A stretch of 33,132 nt of DNA from JACZWZ01 sp964194935 (GCA_964194935.1 CAXMOL010000119.1:1-33132); one strand, 5' to 3'. Counted from the stretch's first letter, positions 1-7,919 are shown. Translations and numbers: made by a program. The notes: generated by a model not told the origin, from the letters alone.

Positions 1-1
1 C

Positions 2-1072
2 AGCTTCGCCGGAATCACGATTGCGGCGGTTATCCGGCTGTTCAACTTGGAGAGACTGCGTCCGCTGGCTCGGATGGCTGAAGTCCTGACGGTGGTCAGT
101 CTCATCCTCGGAGCGATCGCGATCGTGGCCGATCTCGGACAACCATTCCGGGGGATCATCAACCTGTTCCGGTATGCGCGGCCGCAGTCGCCGTTCTTCG
201 GGACGTTCACGATGGTCATCGCCGGCTACCTGTTCGCCAGCCTCGTATACCTGTGGATCTCGAGCCGACCTGACGCCGCGCTGCTGGCGCAACATCCGAG
301 CCGGTTGCAGTGGCTGCACCGATTCGTCGCAGTCGGGTATACGGACACCGCTGCCGAGCGGGAGCGCCAGTCGAGGGCCACGTTCTGGATGGCGGTATCG
401 ATCCTGCCGATGTTGGTGGTGGCGACCTCGACCCTGGGGTTCGTCTTCGGGCTCCAGGGTGGGCGACCCGGCTGGTACAGCGCTTTGCAGGCACCGGCCT
501 TTGTGGTGCTCGCAGGGCTTTCAGGAACCGGGATGCTTGTGGTGCTTGCGGCGATAGTGCGCAAGTCGATGCCGCGAGATGTGGGTCTCGACACTTATGT
601 GTTCAGTTGGCTCGGTCGGATAATGATGATGCTGCTGTTCGTGTATGTGTACTTCATGGTCACCGAGGTTCTGACCGCGACCTACGCCGGAATCGATCGC
701 GAGCAACAGGTCACCCGCGAGATGCTGTGGGGTGAGTACTCATGGATCTTCTGGACCGCAGTGGCTCTCCTTGTCCTCCCGCTGGCATCACTTCTATTCC
801 AGGCACTCAGGCGCAGTTGGAACGTGAAGTGGTTGGTGGCAGCTGGGATCGCGGTCAATCTTGGCGCAATTGCCAAGCGGTATCTGATTGCGGTTCCCTC
901 GCAGACCCACGGTCAGTTGCTGCCCTACGCCGAGGGCTCGTACTCCCCGTCCTGGGTCGAATGGGCGGTGGTGGCAAGCCTGGTTGCGTTTGGAGCACTC
1001 GTCATAGGCGTGTTTATGAAGGTGCTGCCGATCGTCGAAATCAACCACGAAGAGGAGGCCTCGCATGCGTAA
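2..1072 (+). CDS. NrfD/PsrC-like membrane subunit of a molybdoenzyme-type oxidoreductase (5' truncated by window edge)
   Basis: Integral membrane quinone-interacting subunit of the NrfD/PsrC type, which normally passes electrons between the quinone pool and Fe-S/molybdopterin partner subunits. The frame is open to the left edge. The first candidate start inside the window is a TTG at 47, but the 15 codons before it continue a hydrophobic helix (SFAGITIAAVIRLF), so the true start lies outside. The visible part has about eight hydrophobic segments and the family-like stretch DLGQPFRG after an early helix. The 3' end overlaps the next gene by 8 bases and is followed by a small membrane protein, a TorD-like chaperone and an Fe-S protein, which supports a complex iron-sulfur molybdoenzyme operon. 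The catalytic subunit would be upstream and is not visible. Substrate cannot be deduced. Confidence 0.8.
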   Translation, partial: SFAGITIAAVIRLFNLERLRPLARMAEVLTVVSLILGAIAIVADLGQPFRGIINLFRYARPQSPFFGTFTMVIAGYLFASLVYLWISSRPDAALLAQHPSRLQWLHRFVAVGYTDTAAERERQSRATFWMAVSILPMLVVATSTLGFVFGLQGGRPGWYSALQAPAFVVLAGLSGTGMLVVLAAIVRKSMPRDVGLDTYVFSWLGRIMMMLLFVYVYFMVTEVLTATYAGIDREQQVTREMLWGEYSWIFWTAVALLVLPLASLLFQALRRSWNVKWLVAAGIAVNLGAIAKRYLIAVPSQTHGQLLPYAEGSYSPSWVEWAVVASLVAFGALVIGVFMKVLPIVEINHEEEASHA

Positions 1073-1277
1073 GGGACTGACGATCGGGATGATCGTCGTG
1101 GGCATTGCCCTGATGATCGTCTCCTACTTCTCGCTGGCAGCGCCTTGGGGAGTCGAGTCGGTAGCCAACAGCGAGCCACGGATGCAGTTCGCACCGCTCG
1201 TGTATGTGCTCGGCGTGATGATGGCCCTCGGGTCGGCGCTCGTCTATACGATGTTGCCGGACAACGATCGAGAGTGA
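1065..1277 (+). CDS. small two-helix membrane protein in the NrfD operon
   Basis: 70 residues with two predicted transmembrane helices (about residues 4-25 and 44-63) joined by a short polar loop. The ATG is preceded by a strong AGGAGG at about 1051-1056, inside the end of the NrfD-like gene, so the start is well supported and the two genes are translationally coupled. I do not recognise a family. By position it may be an accessory or assembly subunit of the membrane complex. It is followed after 12 bases by the TorD-like chaperone. Confidence 0.7.
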   Translation: MRKGLTIGMIVVGIALMIVSYFSLAAPWGVESVANSEPRMQFAPLVYVLGVMMALGSALVYTMLPDNDRE

Positions 1278-1289
1278 GTTTCTGAGAGG

Positions 1290-1964
1290 ATGGATGATGT
1301 GAGGGGGACTCTGACCGGAAGCGATCTTGCCCGGATGAGGCAGGGTTGCTACCGCGTCCTAGCCGCAGGGTTCAGTCGGCCGTCGCAGGTGCAGGCCGAG
1401 CAGATCCAAACCGGGCTGGCATTGCTCGAGGACCTCGGTTTGGGGATATTCTCGTTTACCTCCCCCCTGCGCCGATGGGACAACGCGCTGGCCGATGCGG
1501 CGCCGACTGCGGTTGCCGGCGAGTACGTGAGGTTGTTTGGATCGGGCATGGATGGCGCGCTCTGCCCACCGATCGAGTCACAGCAGCTCGGGGTGAACCT
1601 GGTTGGAGACCCGGCGCGCCACGCCGGACGGATCGAGGACCTGATGCGTCGGGCCGGAATCGAGACGCAACTCGACGATCGTCCTCCGGACCACCTCGTC
1701 GTAGAACTCGAGTTGGCCTCTTCCTTTTGTGCGGCAGAAGCCGAGGCCCGCGCCGCTGGCAACACTGGTCGTGAGTGGCTTGAGCGCCAGATGGAACTGG
1801 TCGCCGTATTGGCCTTTTGGGTCCCCAGCTTTGCCGTCACAGTCGGTGAGCGAGACCGAACCGGCGTGTATGCCGCGTTGGGCGAGGCCACCGCAGCGTT
1901 TGTCCTTCACGAGAACGACTTGGTACGCATGCTGCTTGCTGCTGCCGGAGGAGAGGACGAATGA
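1290..1964 (+). CDS. TorD/DmsD-family molybdoenzyme maturation chaperone
   Basis: A 224-residue, mainly helical cytoplasmic protein of the TorD/NarJ family. These chaperones bind the apo molybdoenzyme and hold it for cofactor insertion before Tat export. Diagnostic features are EYVRLF at residues 78-83, CPPIES at 92-97 and the later PPDHLVVELE segment, matching the family pattern of an E-Y-x-x-L-F helix, a C-P-P loop and a D-H-x-x-x-E-L helix. GAGAGG lies directly before the ATG. The gene ends in an ATGA overlap with the following Fe-S protein. Its presence implies that a molybdopterin catalytic subunit is encoded upstream of the window. Confidence 0.85.
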   Translation: MDDVRGTLTGSDLARMRQGCYRVLAAGFSRPSQVQAEQIQTGLALLEDLGLGIFSFTSPLRRWDNALADAAPTAVAGEYVRLFGSGMDGALCPPIESQQLGVNLVGDPARHAGRIEDLMRRAGIETQLDDRPPDHLVVELELASSFCAAEAEARAAGNTGREWLERQMELVAVLAFWVPSFAVTVGERDRTGVYAALGEATAAFVLHENDLVRMLLAAAGGEDE

Positions 1965-3358
1965 GGTGGGTCGCCTGTTCCGACGTCGATTGGACCGGTG
2001 TCGATGCGGGTATGGATGTGACGATCGAGGACGATTGGTGTCGCGATCCGAGGGTCCCCGAAGATGTCGATGACGTTGGGTTTGTCGGTTGCATTGAGCG
2101 CTTGGATAAAGCGCATCTCGAGCGACGGCTTCGATCTGAGGGATTCGATCCGCTAGGTGTTCCTGTCGTTCTCCTCACCGAGGTGGATCGAGAGTCGGGA
2201 CCGCGGATACGGGCGCGAGTTGCGTCGGCAGCCGCTCGCGCCGCGGAATACCGCGGTTGTGGCCCGGAGCATCTAAAACCGGTCATGCCGGCCGTGGTAT
2301 CGCGTCGTTCTTTCTTGGCGTTCCGAGCTCCTTCATATCGGGTCGTGCCATACCCCGACGACACGTGTGGTGCCTCCGACGGCTGCCGGGCATGCGTTGC
2401 AGTGTGTCCCCACGGTGCGCTGGACTGGTCACGGGGGAGCATCACCCAGGATCGGCTGTCATGCGCTGGTTGTGGACGCTGCCTGACCGCATGTCCTGTG
2501 GCGGCGATGGTCAATCCCTCCTTTACGCCTGAACAATTGGAGGCGGAGATCGCAGCGATCGGGCGCGAGGTAGACAGTTTCGGCGTGGCCCTGCATTGTG
2601 TGAGGGGGGCTGCCCCGGTTGCGCCGGATGGCTGGTACAACGTCGCCTTGCCCTGTGTCGGAATGGTGCCTCCGCATTGGGTGCTCGCACCACTGTTCTT
2701 GGGTGCAGCTGCTGTGACGGTGAGTGCATGCGGCTGCAATAAGGAGCCGGATGCCGACGAACGCTCTCGTACGGCCGTCGCCTTTGCCCGTCTCTGGCTC
2801 AGTCTGTCTGGCATCGCGCCGGATGAGTTGATTGTGGATCAAACGTCAGACACTCTGCCGGCGCCGCTCGATCTTCGAGTTGAAGGGTCGATCTTTGGTG
2901 TCGGCGGGGCTGCGGCGTTGGCTGAGGCTCTGGCGGCAGAGCCGGTGCGGGGCGATGCGTCCCCGCTCGGCGTGGTCGCGATCGACGATGCCGTCTGCAC
3001 GGGTTGCGAAATGTGTGCGACGGTGTGTCCCTCGGCTGCACTGCTATCGGTACCTCGTGACGGTGTGTTGGCGATCGAGTTCGATCCAGCTTCTTGTACG
3101 GCATGTGGGCAGTGTGTCGACCGGTGTCCCGAACCGGACGCGCTGATGCTCGAAAGAACTGTCGACCTTGCTGAGCTTGAGATGGGGAAGCGAACTGTCG
3201 TTACCCATCAGCTGGCTCGATGTGTGAAATGCGGTGGGACCGTGGCCCCGGAGGCCGCCCTGGCTCGCATCGCCGCTGCGCTGGGGGATCAGCCGACGAT
3301 TCTGAAGCAGGTCACTTCGGTATGCCTGGACTGCCGCGGTACGACGATGGTCTTTTGA
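1961..3358 (+). CDS. multi-domain Fe-S electron-transfer protein: HdrA-N-like, 2[4Fe-4S], MvhD-like, 2[4Fe-4S], zinc-ribbon
   Basis: 465 residues, cysteine-rich. Seen directly: a first bacterial-ferredoxin pair at 136-149 and 168-179 (CxxCxxxCP patterns), a second at 346-356 and 379-389, and a C-terminal CVKC (421-424) / CLDC (455-458) pair resembling a zinc ribbon. Residues 203-290 contain LHCVRG, ALPCVGMVPP and VSACGCN followed by a helical stretch, which resembles the MvhD/FlpD [2Fe-2S] delta domain of hydrogenase-heterodisulfide reductase complexes. Residues 1-100 (WCRDP, then VGCIERLDKAHLERRL) resemble the N-terminal part of HdrA. No FAD-binding HdrA core is present. The likely role is relaying electrons between a soluble donor and the NrfD membrane subunit. 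The ATG overlaps the TorD stop (ATGA). Ferredoxin calls are firm; MvhD and HdrA-N are inferred by eye. Confidence 0.8.
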   Translation: MRWVACSDVDWTGVDAGMDVTIEDDWCRDPRVPEDVDDVGFVGCIERLDKAHLERRLRSEGFDPLGVPVVLLTEVDRESGPRIRARVASAAARAAEYRGCGPEHLKPVMPAVVSRRSFLAFRAPSYRVVPYPDDTCGASDGCRACVAVCPHGALDWSRGSITQDRLSCAGCGRCLTACPVAAMVNPSFTPEQLEAEIAAIGREVDSFGVALHCVRGAAPVAPDGWYNVALPCVGMVPPHWVLAPLFLGAAAVTVSACGCNKEPDADERSRTAVAFARLWLSLSGIAPDELIVDQTSDTLPAPLDLRVEGSIFGVGGAAALAEALAAEPVRGDASPLGVVAIDDAVCTGCEMCATVCPSAALLSVPRDGVLAIEFDPASCTACGQCVDRCPEPDALMLERTVDLAELEMGKRTVVTHQLARCVKCGGTVAPEAALARIAAALGDQPTILKQVTSVCLDCRGTTMVF

Positions 3359-4183
3359 TCAGTTGCCGAAATAGCGAACCCGATCCACGATGGCCCCAGA
3401 GGGATCGAGGAGCAGCACTGTGTCGCCGGAGTTGTTCCACACCGTTCCGTCGGCACACCAGTACGAGTACGAGCCTTCGTCCTGGCCGCAACCCGACCTG
3501 ATCGTTATGACGCCTCCACTGTTCAGTACGAACCCGTCGGGGAAGGTGTACCGGTGAACAGATGATTCGTCGCGCAGCATCCATCCGCTGAGGTCTGAGT
3601 CGGGGCCGTCATTGGTGATTGCCACGAACTCGCCGTTGGGATTCTGGTCATCGCGCCCTGGTGCGTCGGGCTCAACGGTCCAGATCCGTACTTCGGCGCG
3701 GGCTCCCTCCGATCCGCACGCTGCTGCATTCCACCAACCGCGCTCGAGCGCGATCGCTTCCTCTTCGGCCGCCAGGAAATCAGGCAGTTCGGCGTGCTCA
3801 GTGGCGATTGCGATGGCGCTGCCGTCGAGCACCTGGCGGCGATTGATATTGGTGGACCCTGCATACAGGTAGACCAAGAGGCGGCCGTACTGGTCTTCCT
3901 CGGTTCCGACGAGCGAGATATCACCTTCTGCGACTCTCTCTTCAAGAGTGGCACGCGCTTCGTCGGCCCAGCATTCACCGCGCTCTGGAGAGTTGATCCC
4001 GAGCAGTCGCACTTCGACCTCGGCGCCGTCGACCGTGACCCGCGCCGAATCACCGTCGAGCACCGCTTCCACCCGAGCAGGCACCCCGCCGGTGATGGGC
4101 GCCTCCGTCGTGGTGGTGGGTTGCTCGGCGCTGGGAGTACAGGCTGCGAGAAAGGCGGCGAGAGCTATCGCGATGCGTCGCAC
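3359..4183 (-). CDS. secreted lipoprotein nuclease: staphylococcal-nuclease-like domain plus lamin-tail domain
   Basis: 274 residues. The signal peptide ends in the lipobox LAAC with the lipidated Cys at 15, then a Thr-rich linker. The SNase (TNase) domain spans about 34-155: Asp in LDGD (41-44), R59 in VRLLG, E67 in NSPE and R101 in YGRLL correspond to the catalytic Asp/Arg/Glu/Arg set of staphylococcal nuclease, so activity is plausible. Residues 160-274 (VAITNDGPDSDLSGWMLRD onward) look like a lamin-tail (LTD) immunoglobulin-like fold, common at the C-terminus of extracellular nucleases. The start is GTG, with a TAGCGT box 6 nt upstream and no Shine-Dalgarno, consistent with a leaderless transcript. 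It is convergent with the Fe-S gene, with no base between the stop codons. Likely surface DNA/RNA degradation. Confidence 0.85.
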   Translation of the reverse strand: MRRIAIALAAFLAACTPSAEQPTTTTEAPITGGVPARVEAVLDGDSARVTVDGAEVEVRLLGINSPERGECWADEARATLEERVAEGDISLVGTEEDQYGRLLVYLYAGSTNINRRQVLDGSAIAIATEHAELPDFLAAEEEAIALERGWWNAAACGSEGARAEVRIWTVEPDAPGRDDQNPNGEFVAITNDGPDSDLSGWMLRDESSVHRYTFPDGFVLNSGGVITIRSGCGQDEGSYSYWCADGTVWNNSGDTVLLLDPSGAIVDRVRYFGN

Positions 4184-4189
4184 CCGGCG

Positions 4190-4195
4190 ACGCTA
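4190..4195 (-). promoter_or_regulatory. leaderless -10 box (TAGCGT) for the SNase lipoprotein
   Basis: On the minus strand TAGCGT is followed by 6 nt and then the GTG start at 4183. This is the TANNNT spacing of actinobacterial leaderless promoters. No convincing -35 was seen. The same hexamer precedes the adnA start with a 7-nt gap. Confidence 0.4.
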
Positions 4196-4298
4196 CTGCA
4201 CCCCGAACCGTGCGGCGATTCTCCTCGGAGGAGACCCCACCCGCCGCCATGGACCGCACAGCGGCGACGTGATCCTTGGGGTCTTGGAGCAGCGTCAT
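4193..4298 (-). pseudogene. possible remnant of a short HTH-containing gene, broken by a one-base insertion
   Basis: On the minus strand an ATG at 4298 opens MTLLQDPKDHVAAVRSMAAG followed by GVSSEE. At about 4218 the frame becomes unlikely, but skipping one base continues as IAARFGVQ and then TAG at 4195-4193. The joined ending, G-V-S-x-E-E-I-A-A-R-F-G-V, is typical of the first half of a helix-turn-helix, as in ParB-like or sigma-like proteins. It stops just upstream of the SNase start, so only about 35 codons remain. It may instead be a chance ORF. No family assignment is made. Confidence 0.25.
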
Positions 4299-4426
4299 GG
4301 GCAGGGCCTCGTCCGGGCTGGTGATCTGGCTCTAAGGTCGCGAAATCTTGTAAGCACGGTCAGGAGGGTTCGTTAAAGGTCTGTGAGACTCAAACCGAAT
4401 CCGTTAGAGGAAGAGAGGCGCCATCC

Positions 4427-5230
4427 ATGCCCTTTGCCAGGGTGAACGGCAACATGTTGTTCTATCGCGAGGTCGGCGAAGGCCCGCTCGCGCTATTCGT
4501 GCATGGGTTCCCCTTGGACCACAGCCTGTGGCTGGATCAACTCAAGGGCCTTGCTCACGTCCGCAGGTGCGTCGCGGTCGATCTGCGCGGATTCGGGAAA
4601 TCCGATCCAATCGTCGATCGGGTGCTCACTATGGAGATGCTCGCCGACGATCTCGCCGGCGTGATCGATGCGCTCGGCGCCGAAAAGGCCGATGTCATCG
4701 CGCTCTCGATGGGCGGCTACGTGGCGCTGGCGCTGTTCGAGCTGAGACCATCGCTGGTCCGCAGCCTCACGCTGGTCAACACCAGAGCAAGCGCTGACTC
4801 GGCCAAAACTCGAGCAGGCCGGGATGCGCTCGCCGATCGACTGCTCGACCAGGGTCGCAGTGCCGTCACCAGCGAATTGATCACGGGACTGTTGAGCCGC
4901 AAGCCTTCGCGGCGGTCCCAGGCGCGGGTGCGGTCGATGATCGAGGGAACCCGCTACGAGACATTTATCGCCGCCCTCGAGGGGATGAAGGAGCGTCAGG
5001 ATCGGACATCACTGCTGTCGAGGATTGATGTACCGACGCTCGTCATCGGCGGGGAAGAAGACGCGATCATTCCTGAGGACGAGATTCGGGCGATGGCGAA
5101 ACTCGTTCCGGGTGCCCGCACCGCGGTTCTGGCTGATGCCGGCCATCTGGCCCCGATCGAGCAGCCTGATCAGTTCAACCAGGCGCTGATCGAACTGTTC
5201 GAGGGCCGCAAGGTCGTTTGGTGGCGCTGA
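4427..5230 (+). CDS. alpha/beta-hydrolase fold protein
   Basis: 267 residues, a single-domain alpha/beta hydrolase. HGFPLD (26-31) supplies the oxyanion-hole HG motif. The nucleophile elbow is LSMGGY with Ser94, the acid is D212 in GGEEDAIIP and the base is H240 in ADAGHLAPIEQP. All three catalytic residues are therefore present. The closest-looking families are 3-oxoadipate enol-lactonase and haloperoxidase-like esterases, but the substrate cannot be assigned. There is no signal peptide, so it is cytoplasmic. The start ATG follows a purine-rich GAGGAAGAGAGG leader at 4407-4418. It stands alone between divergent and convergent neighbours. The 243-bp region upstream (4184-4426) holds the HTH remnant and presumably the promoter. 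Confidence 0.85.
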   Translation: MPFARVNGNMLFYREVGEGPLALFVHGFPLDHSLWLDQLKGLAHVRRCVAVDLRGFGKSDPIVDRVLTMEMLADDLAGVIDALGAEKADVIALSMGGYVALALFELRPSLVRSLTLVNTRASADSAKTRAGRDALADRLLDQGRSAVTSELITGLLSRKPSRRSQARVRSMIEGTRYETFIAALEGMKERQDRTSLLSRIDVPTLVIGGEEDAIIPEDEIRAMAKLVPGARTAVLADAGHLAPIEQPDQFNQALIELFEGRKVVWWR

Positions 5231-5320
5231 CCGGTCAGTCCGGAAGTCGAGGGTGACGTCTTTCCCGCGGCTCTCAACCAGGTTTCGGTGGCGGCCAGCA
5301 CCGATGTGGTCCGGCGCCCA

Positions 5321-6685
5321 CTATTCATCCGCTACTTGAGCCTCGACCCCGTCGAAGAGCCAGCGATCTCGGCTGGCACGAGCCTCTTCGACATCGACAC
5401 GGGCAAGCAGGATCATTCCGACGACGAAGAAGATGATGATCGAGAGAATGGCTGGTCGGCCGGATCCCGTCGTTGTTGAGATCACAGCGAAGATCAGCGG
5501 TCCCCAGATCGCGGAGAACTTTGCAAAGACGCTGTAGAAGCCATAGAACTCGGCCGAGGCGTCCTCGGGAATCATCGATCCGTACAGGCTGCGGCTGAGT
5601 GCCTGGACTCCTCCCAAGATGAAGCCGACCACCGTCGCCAGCACCCAGAACGGAACCGCTTCGCCCTCCGGCAGGAAGAAAGCACCGATGGCGACACCAC
5701 TCCATACGACGAGGGTGATGAGAATCCCGCGTTTGGCGCCGATTCGGTCGGCAATCATTCCAAACGCCAGGGCTCCAAAGAACGCGATGAATTGAACGAT
5801 CAGGAACGCCACCAGGATCGTCTCGATCTCCAGATTCAGGGTGTCGGTGGCGTACACCGATGTCATAGCGATCGTGGTCTGTACCCCGTCGTTGTAGAGC
5901 ATGAAGCTGATGATGAACAGCAAGATCTGCTTGAAGCCGAGCAGCTTCTTGGTTGTGGCCAGCGTGCGGCGGAACCCGATGCTGGTGTAGGCAGCGACGC
6001 GATTTCGCCCGGCGTATTCGGGTGGGAGAGGCGTAGCTGTTCCCGTTTCAGGGATGCGGGCCAAAGCAAACAGCCCGAATGCGAGCCACCACAACCCGGC
6101 TGATGCCATACCGATCTGAATCGCCGCTGTCTCGGTGATCCCGAGAGACTCGTGGAGGAGGATGAGCGCCGCTGCCAGCACGAGTTGGAGACCGCCTCCG
6201 AGATACCCAAGGGCAAAGCCCTTCGAGGAGATCCGGTCGATCGTTTCGTCGGTGCTGATGTCCGGCAGGAACCCGTCGTAGAACACATTGGCGGCGACGA
6301 AGCTGATCTGTGCCAGCAGGAACAGTCCGAGAGTGGGAACCACCATCCCCGGGCTCATCATCCCGAGTGTCATCGTGATCAGCGCGCCGGCGATGGCAAA
6401 ACCCATCATGAACCGGCGCTTGGTCGCCGAGAAGTCGGCGATGGCACCAAGGATCGGCATCACCAGGAACAGCAGGAATGCACCACCTCCGGCGGCAAGC
6501 CCCCACATGGCCTCGCCACTGAGTGTTGCACCGAAGACCTTGTAGCCGGCTTCGGGCACGATCTCGTCGGCAAAGAAGGCCGGAAGAACGGCTCCGGCGA
6601 TGGTTGTGGCATACGCTGAGTTGGCCCAGTCGTACATGGCCCATCCAAAGATGGTCCGCTCGTCGTTCTTGATCGAAGTCTCCAC
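5321..6685 (-). CDS. MFS transporter of the UMF1/Atg22-like family
   Basis: 454 residues with about 12 hydrophobic helices. The N-terminus carries WAMYDWANSAYATTI, the hallmark of the UMF1 (unknown major facilitator)/Atg22-like branch, whose eukaryotic member Atg22 exports amino acids from the vacuole. A central hydrophilic loop precedes TLATTKKLLGFKQ, and a typical MFS A-like motif, FGMIADRIGAKRG, occurs in the second half. Substrate is unknown. The start is GTG, supported by a TAGCTT box 8 nt upstream. An in-frame stop at 6764-6766 excludes starts further upstream. The 90 bp between this gene's stop and the hydrolase stop hold nothing recognisable. Confidence 0.85.
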   Translation of the reverse strand: METSIKNDERTIFGWAMYDWANSAYATTIAGAVLPAFFADEIVPEAGYKVFGATLSGEAMWGLAAGGGAFLLFLVMPILGAIADFSATKRRFMMGFAIAGALITMTLGMMSPGMVVPTLGLFLLAQISFVAANVFYDGFLPDISTDETIDRISSKGFALGYLGGGLQLVLAAALILLHESLGITETAAIQIGMASAGLWWLAFGLFALARIPETGTATPLPPEYAGRNRVAAYTSIGFRRTLATTKKLLGFKQILLFIISFMLYNDGVQTTIAMTSVYATDTLNLEIETILVAFLIVQFIAFFGALAFGMIADRIGAKRGILITLVVWSGVAIGAFFLPEGEAVPFWVLATVVGFILGGVQALSRSLYGSMIPEDASAEFYGFYSVFAKFSAIWGPLIFAVISTTTGSGRPAILSIIIFFVVGMILLARVDVEEARASRDRWLFDGVEAQVADE

Positions 6686-6693
6686 CGCGTCGC

Positions 6694-6699
6694 AAGCTA
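6694..6699 (-). promoter_or_regulatory. possible leaderless -10 box (TAGCTT) for the UMF1 transporter
   Basis: The TANNNT hexamer lies 8 nt before the GTG start at 6685 on the minus strand, and no Shine-Dalgarno precedes that GTG. The assignment rests on spacing only. Confidence 0.35.
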
Positions 6700-6861
6700 G
6701 CTGCTGGGCTTCTGGCCGGGGACTGGACCGGGACTTCTGGCGCGCGCCAGGGGATGACCGGCCCTATCCCACGGGATGGTGTTGTGACATGTTTTCTGAG
6801 CACTGACAACCTCCTATGAGTCTGTACAGAGTTTGAAGGTGCATTCCCTCCCTGTAATGGG

Positions 6862-6893
6862 GACGAGAGGCCCGGTAACCCGGGTCTCTCGTC
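6862..6893. other. strong 14-bp stem-loop in the divergent intergenic region
   Basis: GACGAGAGGCCCGG and CCGGGTCTCTCGTC form a 14-bp stem with one G:U pair and a TAAC loop. It lies in the 295-bp gap (6686-6980) between the MFS transporter (-) and nurA (+). It has no U-tract on either side, so it could be a U-less terminator of a short transcript, an attenuator or a protein-binding palindrome. Elsewhere in this gap, the minus strand has AGGAGG (6815-6810) 6 nt before a GTG at 6803, in a frame different from the transporter. Confidence 0.6.
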
Positions 6894-6967
6894 ATTTGGC
6901 GATCGGTCAACGAACGTCTGCGCCGCGAGGCCGTTGGGTGCGGTGGGGAGCCGTCGCACCCCATCGC

Positions 6968-6973
6968 TACCCT
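6968..6973 (+). promoter_or_regulatory. leaderless -10 box (TACCCT) for the nurA-herA-sbcDC operon
   Basis: TACCCT lies 7 nt before the nurA ATG at 6981, and there is no Shine-Dalgarno. This matches the TANNNT-N6-8-start pattern at several other genes in the window and suggests the operon mRNA begins at or next to the start codon. No -35 hexamer was evident. Confidence 0.4.
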
Positions 6974-6980
6974 GCCGCCC

Positions 6981-7919
6981 ATGACGCGCCTGTTCGTCGA
7001 AGGTTGGGCTCCCGAGTACGGCGCCTCAGTTGAACCGGACGAGGATCTCCGGGCAGCTGAGGGGTCTGTCGATGTCGAGGTCGAACAACGTCCGTGGTCG
7101 CCGATCGCCGGCATCGACGACGGCATCCCCAAAGTCGCCTTCGTCGATGGGGTGCGCCGTGTGGATGCCCGACTCGTTCTCGACGAGCCCTCGGGCCCCG
7201 TTCCCGGTATTTGCGGTACCTATGCGGTCGGTGCACTGCTTTGGGACAGAGTCGAACCCAGATCAGAGGTCGTAAACGCGGCAGTGTCACGAATGGCGAT
7301 CCTCACCGGTGGGAACGTTCCCAGCCTCCCGCCGCTGGGGTACGGGCTGTCATATGGAGGCGTTTCGGTTCCCGACGAGGATCCGGCTTCGCTGGTTCGC
7401 GGTTTGCACGACGCGATGCGTCGCGCCGAGGCACACCTCGCCGAAGAACTGGCCCAGGGCGGATACTTCGTCGTTGCCGACGGTCCTCTCTACGAATACA
7501 CCGAGACCGACAAGATGGGGTACATCAAGAGTCATCGACGCTCCTACCTTCCACCCGAGCAGGCAGACATCCTCGGCCTCCTCGGAGCCAAGGAGCGCAC
7601 CCCGATCTTTACGATCGGCGAAGGTCGCTATCGCCGATACTCTTGGTACGTCCGGCTGGCCGATCGAAACGGCGGCCACTCGTGGACGGCCATCGTCCGC
7701 TGTGAGGCGTCGGCTGCACTCGGGGTGGAAGCCGTGTCCGCCCTTGCGGACCGAAGTGCGGCGGTTCTCCCACTGGTGGCCTCTGCGGGTCACATCGATC
7801 CCCGGGCTCCACAGAACCTGGTGCCGATTGCCGCGCTCGAAAGAGATCTGAAACATCGAATGGGCGACGCAGGATTGGTCTTGCGGGCGCTCCGGACAGC
7901 ATTGGGGGCGGCGGCATGA
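6981..7919 (+). CDS. nurA: NurA-family nuclease (HerA partner)
   Basis: 312 residues. NurA is a metal-dependent nuclease with an RNase H-like fold. In archaea it forms a complex with the HerA ATPase that resects DNA ends together with Mre11-Rad50. Motifs seen: VAFVDGVRR (catalytic-type D56), an acidic helix RAEAHLAEEL (148-157), VADGPLYEY with D167, GYIKSHRRSYL (180-190, the NurA G-x-x-K segment), and the C-terminal DPRAPQNLVPIAALE (273-287) that resembles the family's substrate-channel end. The gene ends in an ATGA overlap with a HerA-like ATPase and is followed by sbcD and sbcC, which strongly supports the call. The likely job is 5'-strand resection of double-strand ends. Transcription appears leaderless. 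Confidence 0.85.
   Translation: MTRLFVEGWAPEYGASVEPDEDLRAAEGSVDVEVEQRPWSPIAGIDDGIPKVAFVDGVRRVDARLVLDEPSGPVPGICGTYAVGALLWDRVEPRSEVVNAAVSRMAILTGGNVPSLPPLGYGLSYGGVSVPDEDPASLVRGLHDAMRRAEAHLAEELAQGGYFVVADGPLYEYTETDKMGYIKSHRRSYLPPEQADILGLLGAKERTPIFTIGEGRYRRYSWYVRLADRNGGHSWTAIVRCEASAALGVEAVSALADRSAAVLPLVASAGHIDPRAPQNLVPIAALERDLKHRMGDAGLVLRALRTALGAAA

Noticed and set aside
1837..2814. 325-codon open frame on the minus strand across the torD-like and Fe-S genes
   Set aside because: Low-complexity Arg/Ser/Thr-rich translation opposite two genes with clear family motifs.
6048..6959. 303-codon minus-strand frame overlapping the UMF1 transporter and its upstream region
   Set aside because: The transporter in the other frame has a coherent 12-helix protein. 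Only the AGGAGG/GTG at 6801-6815 in this frame was kept as a minor observation.
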